Shown: positions 36,772 to 44,863 of the stretch, in pieces
Numbering within the stretch: position 1 is the stretch's first letter
Layout of the letters: each line of letters begins with the position of its first letter
Assembly (NCBI GenBank): GCA_964457365.1
Contig: CAYWFP010000001.1
Location: forward strand, 1-64,000
Source of the DNA: CAYWFP01 sp964457365
Lineage (GTDB): Bacteria; Planctomycetota; SZUA-567
DNA length: 64,000 bases
Direction of reading: 5' to 3'
Notes under the pieces: generated by a model
What the model was told of the DNA's origin: nothing
Seen by the model: the letters and a program-made list of their open reading frames with translations, nothing else
Databases searched by the model: none
Made by a program: the position numbers and the translations under genes

Positions 36772-38202
36772 TTAGCGGCGACGCCCGCGCAGGCTGCGGG
36801 TCGGGCGATTGGTGCGATTGCGTTGGATCGAATCGCCGTCGTTGCCGCTGCGGTTGCGCAGGCGGTTTCGGGCATTGTTACCGGCGCCGCTGTCGCTGTC
36901 GGTATTGTTCCTGTTGCGCAGACGATTGCCGGCGCCGCTGCTGTCGGCGTCGCCGCCGTTGCCGCTGCGGTTGCGCAGGCGATTGCGGTAGCTACCCGCC
37001 GCGTTGTCGGTGCCGTTTGCGTCACCCGCGCTGCCGGCGCTTTGCTGGCCGGAGCGGCGCAGGCGGTTGCGCCAGCCGTCGGCGGCCTCGCCGGCCTGCG
37101 TTCCCGTCATCGCCCGCTCGGGACGGTCGATGGCGATGTCCTGATCGACGCTGCGCTTGAAACCGCCCTCGCCGTCCTTGGCGCCGGTGACGTCGCGCTT
37201 ACGCGTCCAGCTCGGCCCGTCTTCGGCGCTGCCGGCGGTCTCGGTGCTGCGCTTGAACCCGTCCTCGGTCTTCGTGCCGCTGCCGGTAGTTTCGCTGCTC
37301 CAGTCCTTGCCCTTGGCGGTGGTGCCGTCGCGCTCGGTGGTCCAGTCCATCCCGTCCTCGGTCTTCGTGCCGACGGTCTCGGCGCTCCGCGTCGAGGTGC
37401 CGTTGGGGCCGGTGGTGGTGGTTTCGGCCGAACGGGAGAAGCCGTCCTCGCTCTTGCTCACGTCCACGTCCTGCGTGGTCGTCCGCGTCTTGCCGCCGGG
37501 GCCGGTGACGCTCTTCTCGGTGTCGCGGGCGAAGCCGTCCTCGCTCTTGGTCACCGTCGAACTGGACGATTTGGTGACGGTCTTGCCGTCCTTGGTGGTG
37601 ACGGTCTTGTCCTTGCTCACGGTCACCGAACCGTCCTCGTTCTTGGTCACGCTGCCGCTCTTGTCGCTCTCCCAGGACTTGCCGCCGCCGGTCTCGCCGG
37701 TGGTGGTGGCCGACCATTCGCGGCCGGTCTCGGTCTTGGTGGTCGAGCCGGCGGTCTCGCTGCTCCAGTCCTTATTCTTGGCGGTAGTGCCTTTGCGTTT
37801 GGTGGTCCACTCCGCGCCGTCCTCGGTCTTGACCGCGCTGCCTTCGGCCGTACGGGTGGAGGTGCCGCGCGGGCCGGTGTGTTCGCTCTCGGCCGTCCAG
37901 TCCGCTCCTTCCTCCGTCCGCTGCTTCGTCACCGTGGTCGAGCCGGAGGTGTCGAAGCTCTTCCCGCCCTCGGAGGTCTGGATCGTGTGCGTGGTCTGCG
38001 AGTCGTAGGTCTTGCTTTTGCTGCCGTCCTCGTTCTCTTCCTCGCTTGCCGTCACTTCGGTTTCTTTGTGTTTTGTCACATCGGTCTGTCCGGCCGCCCG
38101 CTTGCGCCAGCGCTGCCACCACGTCTCCGCCGCCGAGGTGTCGCTGCATACCGATACCAACAGACCGGCCAGGCTGAACGCCAGGACTACACACTTTCGC
38201 AT
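36772..38202 (-). CDS. Secreted Thr/Ser-rich repeat protein
   Basis: This 476-residue protein has a signal peptide (MRKCVVLAFSLAGLLVSVC...SAA). About 300 residues then repeat the pattern (T/S)-x-(T/S)-x-x-D-G-x-x-(W/F): TKTEDG, TKSEDG, TKNEDG and KTEDGMDWTTERDGTTAKGKD-like units recur. The C-terminus changes to Arg/Asn-rich repeats (NRLRNRSGN) ending in RGRRR. The alternating Thr pattern predicts a long beta-rod or beta-roll exposed on the cell surface, with a basic C-terminal part that could bind envelope polymers or DNA. I chose the ATG with GGAGG 7 bases upstream. It lies behind a predicted sigma-54 promoter. I recognise no family. Confidence 0.8.
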   Translation of the reverse strand: MRKCVVLAFSLAGLLVSVCSDTSAAETWWQRWRKRAAGQTDVTKHKETEVTASEEENEDGSKSKTYDSQTTHTIQTSEGGKSFDTSGSTTVTKQRTEEGADWTAESEHTGPRGTSTRTAEGSAVKTEDGAEWTTKRKGTTAKNKDWSSETAGSTTKTETGREWSATTTGETGGGKSWESDKSGSVTKNEDGSVTVSKDKTVTTKDGKTVTKSSSSTVTKSEDGFARDTEKSVTGPGGKTRTTTQDVDVSKSEDGFSRSAETTTTGPNGTSTRSAETVGTKTEDGMDWTTERDGTTAKGKDWSSETTGSGTKTEDGFKRSTETAGSAEDGPSWTRKRDVTGAKDGEGGFKRSVDQDIAIDRPERAMTGTQAGEAADGWRNRLRRSGQQSAGSAGDANGTDNAAGSYRNRLRNRSGNGGDADSSGAGNRLRNRNNTDSDSGAGNNARNRLRNRSGNDGDSIQRNRTNRPTRSLRGRRR

Positions 38203-38263
38203 TAACATTCCTCCATCATTCATGACATGGTCTCCTCGAAAAAATACATGGCATTGTGGCTTC

Positions 38264-38279
38264 AGCAAGGATCATGCCA
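38264..38279 (-). promoter_or_regulatory. Sigma-54 (RpoN) -24/-12 promoter
   Basis: On the minus strand, TGGCATGATCCTTGCT matches the consensus TGGCAYGNNNNTTGCW at every fixed position. Transcription would start about 50 bases before the repeat-protein ATG. An enhancer-binding activator would be needed for activity; none is encoded in the window. Confidence 0.75.
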
Positions 38280-38348
38280 GGTTGCCGATTTTATATCTTC
38301 TTGCTGCATGGGCGGTTATAATTGTTCGGGCAATGTTGGTCGCGAAGA

Positions 38349-38395
38349 TGTGGAATTTCACACACTCCGGCTGCGGCAAATCCCCACAGGTGTGG
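38349..38395. promoter_or_regulatory. Two inverted repeats upstream of the sigma-54 promoter
   Basis: TGTGGAATTTCACA (38349-38362, one mismatch from perfect dyad) and CCACA-GG-TGTGG (38384-38395) lie about 70-130 bases upstream of the -24 element. That is the usual distance for bacterial enhancer sites bound by NtrC-type activators. The second one could instead belong to the 3' end of the kinase transcript. Confidence 0.45.
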
Positions 38396-38401
38396 CAAAG
38401 C

Positions 38402-40339
38402 TCAACACGTCGCGGTCTTGCGCCGCGCCGCGCGGATCTTCTCCAGAATCTGGCCCTGGGTAAACGGCTTGGGAATGGTGTCGAGGTAGACAAGGGTGTC
38501 GAATTCCTTCAGCCCTTCTTCCACTCCCTTGCCCAGCAGCAGGAACAGCGGCGGGCGTTCGGTCGCAGGCATCTGGTTGAGCCGGTGCAGGAACTCCGCG
38601 CCGGCGACCTGGTGCAGGTCGATGTCAACGATGGCCAGATCGAAAGTCTTCGTCGTCGTCATCTCCAGCGCGTGAGCCGGATCGTCGGTGGGGGCGACCT
38701 CGCAATTCTCCTGGCAGAGCATGTCGGTCAACAGGCTCTGCAGCAGCGACTCGTCGTCGAGAATCAGGATGCGCGTGCCGGCGATGGACTGCACCTCGGC
38801 ATGGCAGCTCTTGAACTTTGGCGGCGACGCCTCGACCTTGAGGCAGGGCAGCCAGATGGTGAAGGCCGTGCCCTTGTCCGGCTGGCTGTCAACGACGATG
38901 CGGCCGCCGCAGCTCTCGATGATGGCGTCGGCGACGCTGAGACCCATGCCCGTACCCTTGACGCGCGTCTGCGGGGTGTTCTTGTGCGCGTGTTCGCCCT
39001 TGGTGGAGTAGAACGGCGAGAAGACCTTGGTCAGTTCCGCCGGCGGGATGCCGCAGCCGGTATCGGCGATTCGGATATACGCCTGCCCGTCCCGCACGCC
39101 GGTCTCGAGCGCGATCACCTTCTCGGGGCGGTCCAGCAGCGCGTGCTCGGCGTTGACCAGCATGTTGGTGACGACCTGGCTGATCTCGCCGGCATTGATC
39201 TCCGCCACGGCGCGGGCCTTGACCTCGAAACGGATCACGATCCCTTTCTTCTCGAACGCCTCACGGACCAGCGCCAGCGTCTGGTTCAGCAGCTCGTCCA
39301 GGTTCGTCGGCGTGCGGGTGTTCTCTTCGCTGGAGTTGGCGAAGCGGAGCATGTTCTGCGAGATCGTGGTGGCTCGGCGCGCGGCCTTCATGGTTGAGTC
39401 GAGGATGCCGCGGACGTCGTCGTTGACCGTCGGGTGGTTCACCAGGCAACTGAGATAGCCCTGGATGCAGGCGTGGATGTTGTTGAACTGGTGGGCGATG
39501 CCGGCCGCGAGCGTACCCACCGCCGCCAGCCGCTCGGCGCGGACCATGGCCAGTTCCGCCTCCTTCCGGTCGGTCAGGTCCTCGACGACGGTGAAGAAAC
39601 CGCTCATCAGCCCCTGCTCGTCGAAGACCGGGCTCATCGTCACCATCACCGGGAACGACCGCCCCTCCTTGGTCTGGAAGACCGATTCGACGTTGGCGTA
39701 GTTCTTCCTGTGCAGCACCTTCTGGGCCGCCTCGAGGTTGCCCGCCTCGTCCTCGTTCCAGAACGGAAACGGCCGGCGCCGTCCCAGCAGGTTTTCCTTG
39801 GCGAAGCCGGTCAGCTCGGCGAAGGTGTTGTTCACCGCGCGGATCACTCCGTCGAGGTCGGTCATGACCATCGGCACGCCGGCGTTCTCGATCAGCGACG
39901 ACAGGCGGTACTCCGACCGGGCCAGGGATTCCGCCAGCCGGCGGCGCTCCATGATCTGGCGCAGGCGTTTCTCCAGGATCTGGATGCGCACCTCCAGGTC
40001 GCCCGGGGTGAACGGCTTGATGATGTAGTCGTCGACACCCGCGTCAAGCGCTTGCTGGAAGTCCGCCGACTCGTTGCGCGAGGTCAGCATCAGCAGCACC
40101 GCGTCGGAGCCCTCCGGGTGCGCGCGGATGTGTCGCGCCAGTTCCGGCCCTTTCATCCTCGGCATCATCCAGTCGATGACCAGAAAGTCCGGCAGGATTT
40201 CCCGAAAGAGTTTCCAGCCCGCCTCGCCGTCCTCGCCCTCGTGGACCGTGTAACCGCGCGCCTGCAGGAAATCGACCACCAGCATGCGGTTGATCGGATC
40301 GTCGTCGACGACCAGGGTCTTGACATCCAGTTCGGGCAC
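38402..40339 (-). CDS. Hybrid sensor histidine kinase (REC-PAS-HisKA-HATPase-REC)
   Basis: This 645-residue cytoplasmic kinase has, in order: a receiver (about 1-120, phosphoacceptor Asp56 in VIDWMMP, Lys108), a coiled linker, a PAS domain (about 145-262), HisKA with phospho-His283 in AAGIAHQFNN, HATPase_c (DTGCGIPPAELTKVFSPFYSTK, GTGMGLSVADAI), and a C-terminal receiver (about 525-640, LAIVDIDLHQ, final Lys in IPKPFT). No transmembrane helix is present, so input comes through the N-terminal receiver and PAS. The GTG start has GGGAG 9 bases upstream. It lies just upstream of the sigma-54-controlled gene on the same strand, and could feed its activator. Confidence 0.92.
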   Translation of the reverse strand: MPELDVKTLVVDDDPINRMLVVDFLQARGYTVHEGEDGEAGWKLFREILPDFLVIDWMMPRMKGPELARHIRAHPEGSDAVLLMLTSRNESADFQQALDAGVDDYIIKPFTPGDLEVRIQILEKRLRQIMERRRLAESLARSEYRLSSLIENAGVPMVMTDLDGVIRAVNNTFAELTGFAKENLLGRRRPFPFWNEDEAGNLEAAQKVLHRKNYANVESVFQTKEGRSFPVMVTMSPVFDEQGLMSGFFTVVEDLTDRKEAELAMVRAERLAAVGTLAAGIAHQFNNIHACIQGYLSCLVNHPTVNDDVRGILDSTMKAARRATTISQNMLRFANSSEENTRTPTNLDELLNQTLALVREAFEKKGIVIRFEVKARAVAEINAGEISQVVTNMLVNAEHALLDRPEKVIALETGVRDGQAYIRIADTGCGIPPAELTKVFSPFYSTKGEHAHKNTPQTRVKGTGMGLSVADAIIESCGGRIVVDSQPDKGTAFTIWLPCLKVEASPPKFKSCHAEVQSIAGTRILILDDESLLQSLLTDMLCQENCEVAPTDDPAHALEMTTTKTFDLAIVDIDLHQVAGAEFLHRLNQMPATERPPLFLLLGKGVEEGLKEFDTLVYLDTIPKPFTQGQILEKIRAARRKTATC

Positions 40340-40482
40340 AATAAGCGCTCCCGCAAGAGGTTGGCGTGATATAGCAGCGACCGGCGCACAATCGATGTTG
40401 CTGCCGCGCAACCGATAAAGGCTACACCCGCAACCACGGAGGTGGCAAATGTGATTTCTGTTAACGTACCCGAACGCGCGTT

Positions 40483-41397
40483 TTATCGATTCCAGTAACC
40501 CATCGCCTTGAGCGCCGCGTGCACGGTCTGGCAGGCGCGGGATTGGTTCAGGGTATAAAAATGAATCCCCGGCGCGCCGCGGCAGAGCAGGTCCGCGCAC
40601 TGCGAGGCGCAGTAGGCCAGCCCGATCTCGCGTTCCTCCTCCTCGCTGCGCGCGCGTTTGCGCAGCGACTCCTCCAGCGCCGGCGGGATATAGCAGCGCG
40701 AAAGTTCCTTGAAGCGCGGCAGTTGCGCGGCCTTGGTGACGGGCATGATCCCGGGGATGATCGGTACGGTGACGCCGATCTTCCGCGCCTGCTTGACGTA
40801 GTGGAAATACAGGTCGTTGTCGAAGAAGAGTTGCGTGATGATGAAGTCGGCGCCGGCGTCGACCTTGGTCTTGAGATGCCTCAGGTCTTCTTTGATCGAA
40901 GAGGCCTGCGGATGTTTCTCCGGAAAACCGGCCACGCCGATGGAGAACGCCCCCGTGGCCTTCGCCATCGCCACCACGTCGCAGGCGTACTCGGGCCCGT
41001 CCATGACCAGCTTCCACTCGGTCTGTCCGAGTGGCGGGTCGCCGCGGAGCGCGAGGATGTTGTAGATCTCGTTCTCGGCGTATTCGCGCAGGAGCCTGCG
41101 GATCTCGTCGTTGGTGTGGCCGAAACAGGTCAGGTGCGCCATCACCGTCAGGCCGAATTCCTTCTGGATGCCGATGACCAGGTTCTTGGTCTTGTCCCGC
41201 GTCGAGCCGCCGGCGCCGGAGGTCACCGAGACGTAATCGGGCTGTAGCTCGACCAGTTCCTCGAGCGCGCGGTTCAACGATTTCTCGCCCGCCTCGGTCT
41301 TGGGGGGGAAGAACTCGAAGGAGAAGACCGGCAGCTGACGGTAGAGCCGCTCCTTCATGTGATGCAGGATCATCGGGTTCGCGGCATTCTCGCTCAC
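40483..41397 (-). CDS. metF: 5,10-methylenetetrahydrofolate reductase
   Basis: This 304-residue flavin enzyme reduces methylene-THF to methyl-THF for methionine synthesis. It has the N-terminal FSFEFFPPKTEAG (Glu as catalytic acid), YVSVTSGAGGSTRDKT, LALRGDPP and ADFIITQLFFD, all hallmarks of MetF. Length is typical of bacterial enzymes. The GTG at 41397 is preferred: AGGA lies 7 bases upstream, overlapping the folD stop, so the two genes are tightly coupled. A seven-G run occurs at 41306-41312 inside the gene. Confidence 0.95.
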   Translation of the reverse strand: MSENAANPMILHHMKERLYRQLPVFSFEFFPPKTEAGEKSLNRALEELVELQPDYVSVTSGAGGSTRDKTKNLVIGIQKEFGLTVMAHLTCFGHTNDEIRRLLREYAENEIYNILALRGDPPLGQTEWKLVMDGPEYACDVVAMAKATGAFSIGVAGFPEKHPQASSIKEDLRHLKTKVDAGADFIITQLFFDNDLYFHYVKQARKIGVTVPIIPGIMPVTKAAQLPRFKELSRCYIPPALEESLRKRARSEEEEREIGLAYCASQCADLLCRGAPGIHFYTLNQSRACQTVHAALKAMGYWNR

Positions 41398-41405
41398 GGC
41401 ATATC

Positions 41406-42395
41406 CTACAAGCCGGCCGCGCGCCGCGCCGCGTGCACGGTGTTGCGCAGCAGGAACGCGTTGGTCACCGGTCCGGTACCGCCCCTGGGGCTGGTCACGT
41501 GACCGGCCACCTCCCTGACCGCCTCGAAATCCACGTCGCCGACGTATCGCATCGCGGACTTGCCCTTGTCGTTTTTCACCGGCTCGCCCTCCTCGTCGAG
41601 CGCCTTGGGCACGTGGTTGACGCCGACGTCGATGACGATGGCGCCGGGGCGGATCATCTCCGCGCGGATCAGCGGCCGCAGATCCGGCAGCGCCGGCTTC
41701 TCGCCCTTGCCGGCCTTGTACGCCTTGAGCGCGTTCTTGTAGCGCGACCACTTCAATCCGCTCGCGCCGGTGGCGGCGATGATCGCCTCCGCGTCCTTGC
41801 AGAGGTCCGCGACGTCACTGCGGCTGTGGCCGATCATGACCGAAGCGTTCAAATTCAACAGCAGCAACGCCGCTGGCTTACCGACGATGGCGCTGCGGCC
41901 CATGACCAGCGCGCGCGCGCCTTTCAGTTCCGGCCGCACTCGTTTCAAGAGCTCCACCGCGGCCATGGCCGTGCATGGCGCCGGGTCGCAGTTGCCGGTG
42001 GCCAGCAGCGTGCCGAGATTGACCGGATTGACCCCTTCGGCGTCCTTCTCCGGGCGGATGGCGCTGGCGAGTTCGAGGTAATCGCAACCCTTCGGCAGCG
42101 GCAGGTGCAGCAGGATCGCCGAGACGGCCGCGTCGTTATTGTGCCGGCCGATCACTTCCAGAAGCTCGTTCGATGCCGCCGCCGGACCCAGATCGTCCAG
42201 GACGTACTCGATGCCGTGTTCCAGGCAGTGCCTGGCCTGGGCCTTGGCGTACCAGTTACTGCCCGGATCGTCGTTGGCGCGGATGGCCGCCAGGCGCGGG
42301 GGCTTGCCGGCCGCGCGCAGCTTCTCGATATCCGGCTTCAGTTCCTCGAGCATCTCCCGGGCCAGCGCTTCCCCGTCGAGCAGCTCCGCCGCCAT
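41406..42395 (-). CDS. folD: FolD-family methylene-THF dehydrogenase with altered catalytic site
   Basis: This 329-residue protein has the FolD fold: substrate motif SNWYAKAQ (Tyr49), LLHLPLPKG, KDAEGVNPVN and NAD(P)-binding GRSAIVGKPAALLLL, ending in PRGGTGPVTNAFLLRNT. It is longer than usual because of an insertion near residues 210-240. The residues equivalent to the E. coli catalytic Lys54, Gln98 and Asp121 are Gln53, His97 and Glu120. The human K56Q enzyme keeps dehydrogenase but loses cyclohydrolase activity, so this may be a monofunctional dehydrogenase. GGGAG lies 7 bases before the ATG. It forms an operon with metF. Confidence 0.88.
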   Translation of the reverse strand: MAAELLDGEALAREMLEELKPDIEKLRAAGKPPRLAAIRANDDPGSNWYAKAQARHCLEHGIEYVLDDLGPAAASNELLEVIGRHNNDAAVSAILLHLPLPKGCDYLELASAIRPEKDAEGVNPVNLGTLLATGNCDPAPCTAMAAVELLKRVRPELKGARALVMGRSAIVGKPAALLLLNLNASVMIGHSRSDVADLCKDAEAIIAATGASGLKWSRYKNALKAYKAGKGEKPALPDLRPLIRAEMIRPGAIVIDVGVNHVPKALDEEGEPVKNDKGKSAMRYVGDVDFEAVREVAGHVTSPRGGTGPVTNAFLLRNTVHAARRAAGL

Positions 42396-42490
42396 AGTCG
42401 TCTCCCTCTTTTCCCAGCGATCATCAACCTTGACCGTATCACTGTATCCGGTCAGGGGTTTTTGCGCAAGGACGGGAAAATCCGGAGGCG

Positions 42491-43093
42491 TTACAGCGTG
42501 GACGAATCGGCGTCGTCGGGGCGGATGGCGGAGTTGAACGCGTTGGAGAGGGGGATGCGGATCGCTTCGTTGACCGGCAGGCGCCGGGGGTTCAGGTTCG
42601 GGTTGGCCTGCAGGATCCAGCGCCAGCGCTCGCCGTCGCCGTAATACTTCTCGGCGATGCGGTAGAGCGTGTCGTTGCGCCGGATGACGTAGGTGCGGAA
42701 ACGCCGCTGCGGTTCGCGACGCTCCCGGCGGTGCTGCGGAGGCGTCGGCGCCGGGTCGGGTTGGCGGTTGCGGTCGGGATTGGCCGGCTGCGGATCGGAG
42801 GGCGGGGTTCGCCGTTGAGGCCCTCTTTCGCCGTGCACGCTGCGTACCGGGCGATCACCGGAGGGATTGCGCCGATCTTCGCCGTCCTCGGGCACGCCGA
42901 GCAGGACGACGGTACGCAGGCGTTGTTCTTCGAGTTCGCGCGCTTCCTCGTCCGCGCCGGCGAGACCGAACGCCTCGAGCAGTTTCTCGTTCTCGGCATA
43001 CTTGCCGACCTGGCTGATCAGACCGAAGCCCAGAAGCAGCCCGACGGTCATGGTGATGAAGACGCCGAATCGCGGTTGCACGCCGGATTCCAT
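42491..43093 (-). CDS. Membrane-anchored LysM-domain protein
   Basis: This 200-residue protein has one N-terminal membrane helix (FGVFITMTVGLLLGFGLISQV, about 9-29), a charged segment (LLEAFGLAGADEEARELEEQRL) and a Pro/Arg-rich linker. The C-terminal LysM (about 135-185) reads TYVIRRNDTLYRIAEKYYGDGERWRWILQANPNL in family layout (given here in two overlapping parts: TYVIRRNDTLYRIAEKYYGD and ERWRWILQANPNL). LysM binds peptidoglycan GlcNAc. GGAGAG lies 5 bases before the ATG. It is divergent from the FAD-linked oxidase gene. Confidence 0.87.
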   Translation of the reverse strand: MESGVQPRFGVFITMTVGLLLGFGLISQVGKYAENEKLLEAFGLAGADEEARELEEQRLRTVVLLGVPEDGEDRRNPSGDRPVRSVHGERGPQRRTPPSDPQPANPDRNRQPDPAPTPPQHRRERREPQRRFRTYVIRRNDTLYRIAEKYYGDGERWRWILQANPNLNPRRLPVNEAIRIPLSNAFNSAIRPDDADSSTL

Positions 43094-43216
43094 ATTCGCT
43101 CTCCGGAAACCCCTGCAGCGTCTATCGGCAGGTGCGGCGCGCGAATGCAGCCTTTGTGCAAAAGTCTTGTGCCCGGCCCCGGCCGCGGATATTCTGGAAC
43201 GCCGATGGAGACCGTG

Positions 43217-44824
43217 ATGAGCAACGAACTGCGCTGCGCGCCGCCGCGACCGGCGGATTGCCCCTGCGTGGACGATCCGGCGGAACTGGCCGAGCGTTAC
43301 AGCGACGTCCTCGGCGACGAGTCGCGCCTGAGCGCGCCGCGGATCGAGGCGTTGTACCTCCCGACCACCGCCGCGGAGGTCGCCGGGGCCATGCAGGCGG
43401 TCCGGAACGCGGGGTGGCGCTGCGTTGTTTCGGCCGGCCGCACCGGCATCACCGGCGCGGGCGTGCCCATCGACGCCGAGGCGGTGATCTCGCTGGCGGG
43501 GATGAAGCGGCTGCTCGCTTTCGGCCGCGACGAAGACGGTTGCTTCCTGCGCGCCGAACCGGGCGTGACGCTGCACGAGCTGTCGCGGGTATTGCAGCAC
43601 AAGGATCTCGCCGCGCTGCCGCCGACCGGCCGCGAGGCACTCCGCGCCTACACCGCCGATGCGGAACAATTGCTCTGGTTTCCGGTCGATCCGACCGAAC
43701 AGACGGCGACCATCGGCGGGGCGGTGGCATGCAACGCCTCGGGCGCGCGCACCTATCGCTACGGCGCCACGCGCGACTGGGTCCGCGGGCTGGAGGTGGT
43801 GCTGCCGACCGGAGAGAGGCTGCACCTTCGCCGCGGGGAAGCGCGAGCCGAGAACGGCATGTTGCGCCTGGTTCGCGCCGACGGCACCGTGCGGGAAATC
43901 CGCCTGCCGGAGATACGCCTGCCGCGGACGAAGTGCACGGCCGGATATTATCTCACGCCGACGATGGACGCGGTGGATCTCTTCATCGGCAGCGAAGGGA
44001 CTCTCGGCGCGGTGACCGCCGTCGAGTTGCGCCTGGCGCCGCGGCCGCGAACGGTGCTCGGCGTCATCGCGGTAGTCCCCGACGAGGAGCGGGCGCTGAT
44101 GCTGGTAGAGAACGCCCGCGCGAGCGAGCAGGCGTTCGACGCCATCGAGTACTTCGACGTCGAGGCGCTGAAATTGCTCGAGGCCAAGCGCGCGGCCGAG
44201 GGCGCCGCGAGCACGGTGCCGAACCTGCGCCTCTTCGACGGCGCGGCGGTCTACCTGGAGTTGAGCGGCGAGGAAGACACGATCGACGAAGCGGCGGCGC
44301 GGATCGAAAGTCTCCTGGACGCGGTGGACTCCTCCGGCGAGCGCACCTGGGCGGCGATCGGCGTGGACGAATTGGAGAAGCAGAAGGCGTTCCGCCACGC
44401 CGTGCCCGAAGCGGTCAATGCCCTGATCGGGCGGCGCAAGCGCGAGAACCCGTCGCTGCACAAGGTCGGTACCGATATGGCGGTGCCGGACGAGAAGCTG
44501 CGCGCGGTCTTCGCCCTGTACCGGCGCGGCTTGCAGAATGCGGGGCTCGAAGCGGTCGTCTTCGGCCATATCGGCGACAACCACGTTCACGTCAATATCC
44601 TGCCGCGCGATGAGACGGACATGCGCAAGGCCAAGGCGCTCTACCGCGAGTGGGCGCAGGCGGTGGTCGAGATGGGCGGGGCGGTCTCGGCCGAACACGG
44701 CATCGGACGGATCAAGAAGCCGATGCTGGCGATTCAGTACCCGCCGGCGGTGCTCGAGGGCATGCGCGCGTTGCGCGCGGCGTTCGATCCCGAGGGCATG
44801 CTGGGGCCGGGCGTGCTGGTATGA
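43217..44824 (+). CDS. FAD-linked oxidase, GlcD/D-lactate dehydrogenase type
   Basis: This 535-residue protein has a PCMH-type FAD-binding N-terminal domain: YLPTTAAEVAGAMQAVRNAG, SAGRTGITGAGVP, then PVDPTEQTATIGGAVACNASG and the FIGSEGTLGAVTAVELRL signature. The C-terminal FAD-oxidase domain has VFGHIGDNHVHVNILPR and the SAEHGIGRIKKPML metal and substrate motif. It oxidises a 2-hydroxy acid such as D-lactate or glycolate. The ATG at 43217 has GGAG 6 bases upstream. No Fe-S partner subunit adjoins it. glmS follows 39 bases downstream. Confidence 0.9.
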   Translation: MSNELRCAPPRPADCPCVDDPAELAERYSDVLGDESRLSAPRIEALYLPTTAAEVAGAMQAVRNAGWRCVVSAGRTGITGAGVPIDAEAVISLAGMKRLLAFGRDEDGCFLRAEPGVTLHELSRVLQHKDLAALPPTGREALRAYTADAEQLLWFPVDPTEQTATIGGAVACNASGARTYRYGATRDWVRGLEVVLPTGERLHLRRGEARAENGMLRLVRADGTVREIRLPEIRLPRTKCTAGYYLTPTMDAVDLFIGSEGTLGAVTAVELRLAPRPRTVLGVIAVVPDEERALMLVENARASEQAFDAIEYFDVEALKLLEAKRAAEGAASTVPNLRLFDGAAVYLELSGEEDTIDEAAARIESLLDAVDSSGERTWAAIGVDELEKQKAFRHAVPEAVNALIGRRKRENPSLHKVGTDMAVPDEKLRAVFALYRRGLQNAGLEAVVFGHIGDNHVHVNILPRDETDMRKAKALYREWAQAVVEMGGAVSAEHGIGRIKKPMLAIQYPPAVLEGMRALRAAFDPEGMLGPGVLV

Positions 44825-44863
44825 ACGTCACGAATCGATAGCTATCCCAATGGGAGAAACGCC

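Noticed and set aside
36800..38150. Possible CRISPR or satellite repeats
   Set aside because: The periodic DNA encodes in-frame peptide repeats in one protein; units vary and there are no uniform spacers.
42491..44698. Long minus-strand frame across the FAD-linked oxidase
   Set aside because: Only the 3' 603 bases encode a real (LysM) protein; the rest is antisense to a clear enzyme gene.
44825..44863. glmS ribozyme
   Set aside because: The gap before glmS is only 39 bases and shows no ribozyme core.
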